From Nocardia sp. (GTDB lineage Bacteria; Actinomycetota; Actinomycetes; Mycobacteriales; Mycobacteriaceae), in contig JABFXT010000044.1 in NCBI GenBank assembly GCA_013361595.1, positions 1 through 7,451 of the forward strand: a stretch of DNA of 7,451 nt, written 5' to 3'. The notes under the pieces are model-generated. The model saw nothing but the letters and a program-made list of their open reading frames with translations. It ran no database searches and was not told the origin of the DNA. Shown piece after piece: positions 6,230 through 7,451 of the stretch. Numbering within the stretch: the stretch's first letter is position 1; each line of letters begins with the position of its first letter. The translations under genes were made by a program, and so were the position numbers.

Positions 6230-7357
6230 ATGAAATCCAAGGGCGCATTGATCTGGGATTACGCGCAGCCGTGGTCGGTCGAGGAGATCGAGATCGGCGA
6301 CCCCCAGTACGGCGAGGTGCGGGTCCGGGTCGAGACCGCGGGTCTCTGCCAGTTCGATCAGCGCTTGGCCAGCGGCGACGTCCCCACCGCCGAGTTCCCG
6401 ATCCTGGGCGGACACGAGGGCGCCGGCGTGATCATCGAGGTCGGCGCGGGGGTGGACCGGCTCGCGGTGGGCGACCATGTGGTCTTCTCGTTCATCCCGG
6501 CCTGCGGAATGTGCCAATCCTGCCTATCCGGTCACCACAACCTGTGCGATCGAGGTCAGGACCTACTCACCCGGGGCGCGGTCTCCGACGGTACCTTCCG
6601 GATCCGCGCCCGCGATCGCAATGTCCACCCCACCTCGCTGATCGGCGCGTTCGCACCCTACGCGGTGGTGCACCAGAGTTCGGTGGTCAAGATCGACCCC
6701 TCGATCCCCTTCGATATCGCCTGCCTGGCCAGTTGCAGTGTCACCACCGGCTACGGCGCCGTGGTCAATACGGCGACCGTGCGCCCCGGCGAGGATGTCG
6801 CGATCGTCGGTGTGGGCGCGGTGGGAAGCGCCGCGGTCCAGGCCGCGGTGATCTCCGGCGCCCGGCGGATCTTCGCCGTCGACCCGATCGAGGCGAAATG
6901 CACTCAGGCCGCGAAATTCGGTGCCACCCACACCTATTCCGATATCGACCGGGCGATCGGCGGTATCGAGGAGGTGACCGGTGGCCAGATGTGCCGGACA
7001 GTGATCGTCGCGGTCGGGCGCTGCGACGGCCACGATCTGGCCAAGTGGATGCGGATCACGGCGAAGGGCGGCAGCTGCGTCCTCGCCGCCACCGGCGACG
7101 CCGCGGAAACCAATCCGCGAATGAACCTCTCGGCGCTCACCTTTCAACAGAAGAGCCTGTGCGGCACGCTGTTCGGTGGCGGCAACCCGCAGCTGCTCAT
7201 CCCGGAGGTCCTCGCGCTGTACAAATTGGGCGATCTCGGCCTCGGCGATATGGTCACCCGCGAATACTCCCTCGAGCAGATCAACGAGGGAGTCGCCGAT
7301 ATGCTCGAGGGTCGCAATATCCGCGGCGTCATCCGCTTCACCGACGCGGACCGCTGA
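6230..7357 (+). CDS. NDMA-type zinc-dependent alcohol dehydrogenase
   Basis: The 375-residue protein is a medium-chain zinc alcohol dehydrogenase of the NDMA-dependent (methanol:NDMA oxidoreductase-like) family, in which NAD is tightly held and electrons leave through an acceptor, now thought to be mycofactocin. Catalytic zinc ligands are Cys40, His62 (GGHEGAG, with Glu63) and Cys169 (SCSVTTGYG). Structural zinc ligands are Cys92, Cys95, Cys98 and Cys106 in PACGMCQSCLSGHHNLCD. The Rossmann motif is GVGAVG (194-199), with Asp218 in AVDPIEAK indicating NAD. The N-terminal MKSKGALIWDYAQPWSVEE and C-terminal GRNIRGVI are typical of the family. Oddly, the usual CHSDHH after the first zinc ligand reads CQFDQR, so the Ser and the second His normally in the proton relay are Phe42 and Arg45. 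The ATG at 6230 has AGGGAA at 6220-6225; an in-frame GTG at 6188 lacks a ribosome site. It probably acts on an alcohol or aldehyde, substrate unknown. Confidence 0.93.
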   Translation: MKSKGALIWDYAQPWSVEEIEIGDPQYGEVRVRVETAGLCQFDQRLASGDVPTAEFPILGGHEGAGVIIEVGAGVDRLAVGDHVVFSFIPACGMCQSCLSGHHNLCDRGQDLLTRGAVSDGTFRIRARDRNVHPTSLIGAFAPYAVVHQSSVVKIDPSIPFDIACLASCSVTTGYGAVVNTATVRPGEDVAIVGVGAVGSAAVQAAVISGARRIFAVDPIEAKCTQAAKFGATHTYSDIDRAIGGIEEVTGGQMCRTVIVAVGRCDGHDLAKWMRITAKGGSCVLAATGDAAETNPRMNLSALTFQQKSLCGTLFGGGNPQLLIPEVLALYKLGDLGLGDMVTREYSLEQINEGVADMLEGRNIRGVIRFTDADR

Positions 7358-7366
7358 GGGCTCTCG

Positions 7367-7393
7367 GAGCCGGGTCAGAACACGACCCGGCTC
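7367..7393. terminator. Bidirectional hairpin between convergent genes
   Basis: GAGCCGGGTC (7367-7376) and GACCCGGCTC (7384-7393) form a perfect 10-bp stem with a 7-base loop. It begins 10 bases after the alcohol dehydrogenase stop codon and overlaps the last codons and stop of the minus-strand gene, so it could terminate transcription from both sides. There is no T-tract on either strand. Confidence 0.6.
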
Positions 7394-7451
7394 ACCGCCT
7401 CCGCGATGAGAGCCGGCTTGGCGCCGCCCTCGATCTCCACGGTGTGCTGTA
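7375..7451 (-). CDS. 3' end of a possible MaoC-like dehydratase (partial)
   Basis: A minus-strand frame enters from the right edge and ends at a TGA (7377-7375) after 24 visible codons, reading HTVEIEGGAKPALIAEA and then VSRVVF. The pattern V-E-x-E-G-G-x-K-P-A-L-x-A-E resembles the C-terminal strand and helix of MaoC-like (R)-enoyl-CoA hydratases/acyl dehydratases, which hydrate enoyl-CoA intermediates. That would suit the thiolase and dehydrogenases upstream, but the fragment is too short to be sure. It is convergent with the alcohol dehydrogenase gene, with a 17-bp gap. Confidence 0.5.
   Translation of the reverse strand, partial: QHTVEIEGGAKPALIAEAVSRVVF

Noticed and set aside
1..7451. 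CRISPR arrays, transposons, tRNA or rRNA genes, toxin-antitoxin or defence genes
   Set aside because: No spaced repeats, transposase motifs, RNA gene signatures or defence-family domains were seen on either strand.

Overview
The window is high-GC DNA with strong G/C preference at third codon positions, GTG as well as ATG starts, and purine-rich Shine-Dalgarno sites. Together with its gene families (an actinobacterial-type SAM methyltransferase, a soluble P450, a mycofactocin-type SDR and an NDMA-type alcohol dehydrogenase) this points to a mycolic-acid-type actinomycete such as Nocardia, Rhodococcus or Mycobacterium. The genus is inferred from gene content and was not tested by a search.

Layout. 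Bases 1-190 hold no confident gene, only a possible 3' end of a rightward gene (to 100) and an AT-rich patch with a palindrome and a possible leftward promoter. A DUF574-type methyltransferase gene is on the minus strand (191-1036). A 368-bp divergent intergenic region separates it from a cytochrome P450 gene on the plus strand (1405-2679). The P450 gene abuts, stop codon to stop codon, a convergent thiolase gene on the minus strand (2680-3855). A 268-bp divergent gap leads to four plus-strand genes: a 48-residue Cys/His-rich small protein (4124-4270) followed by a strong hairpin, a CysQ-like bisphosphate nucleotidase (4395-5108), a mycofactocin-type SDR (5217-6098) and an NDMA-type zinc alcohol dehydrogenase (6230-7357). 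The window ends in the 3' tail of a minus-strand gene that may encode a MaoC-like dehydratase (7375-7451), convergent with the dehydrogenase; a perfect hairpin lies at the junction.

How the genes may work together. The P450 (hydroxylation), the two alcohol/carbonyl dehydrogenases expected to hold NAD(H) tightly and exchange electrons through mycofactocin, the thiolase (acyl-CoA C-C cleavage) and a possible acyl-CoA hydratase are the enzyme types found in oxidation of steroid, terpenoid or long-chain substrates followed by beta-oxidation. This is inference from family membership and proximity. No ferredoxin, ferredoxin reductase, acyl-CoA ligase, regulator or mycofactocin biosynthesis gene is in the window, so these would have to be elsewhere. 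The methyltransferase, the small protein and CysQ have no evident link to that chemistry.

Nothing here resembles a defence system, mobile element, CRISPR array or RNA gene. The points most worth a second look are the adjacent pair of mycofactocin-type oxidoreductases, loss of the usual proton-relay residues in the alcohol dehydrogenase, atypical active-site motifs in the thiolase, and the zero-gap convergent P450/thiolase pair.
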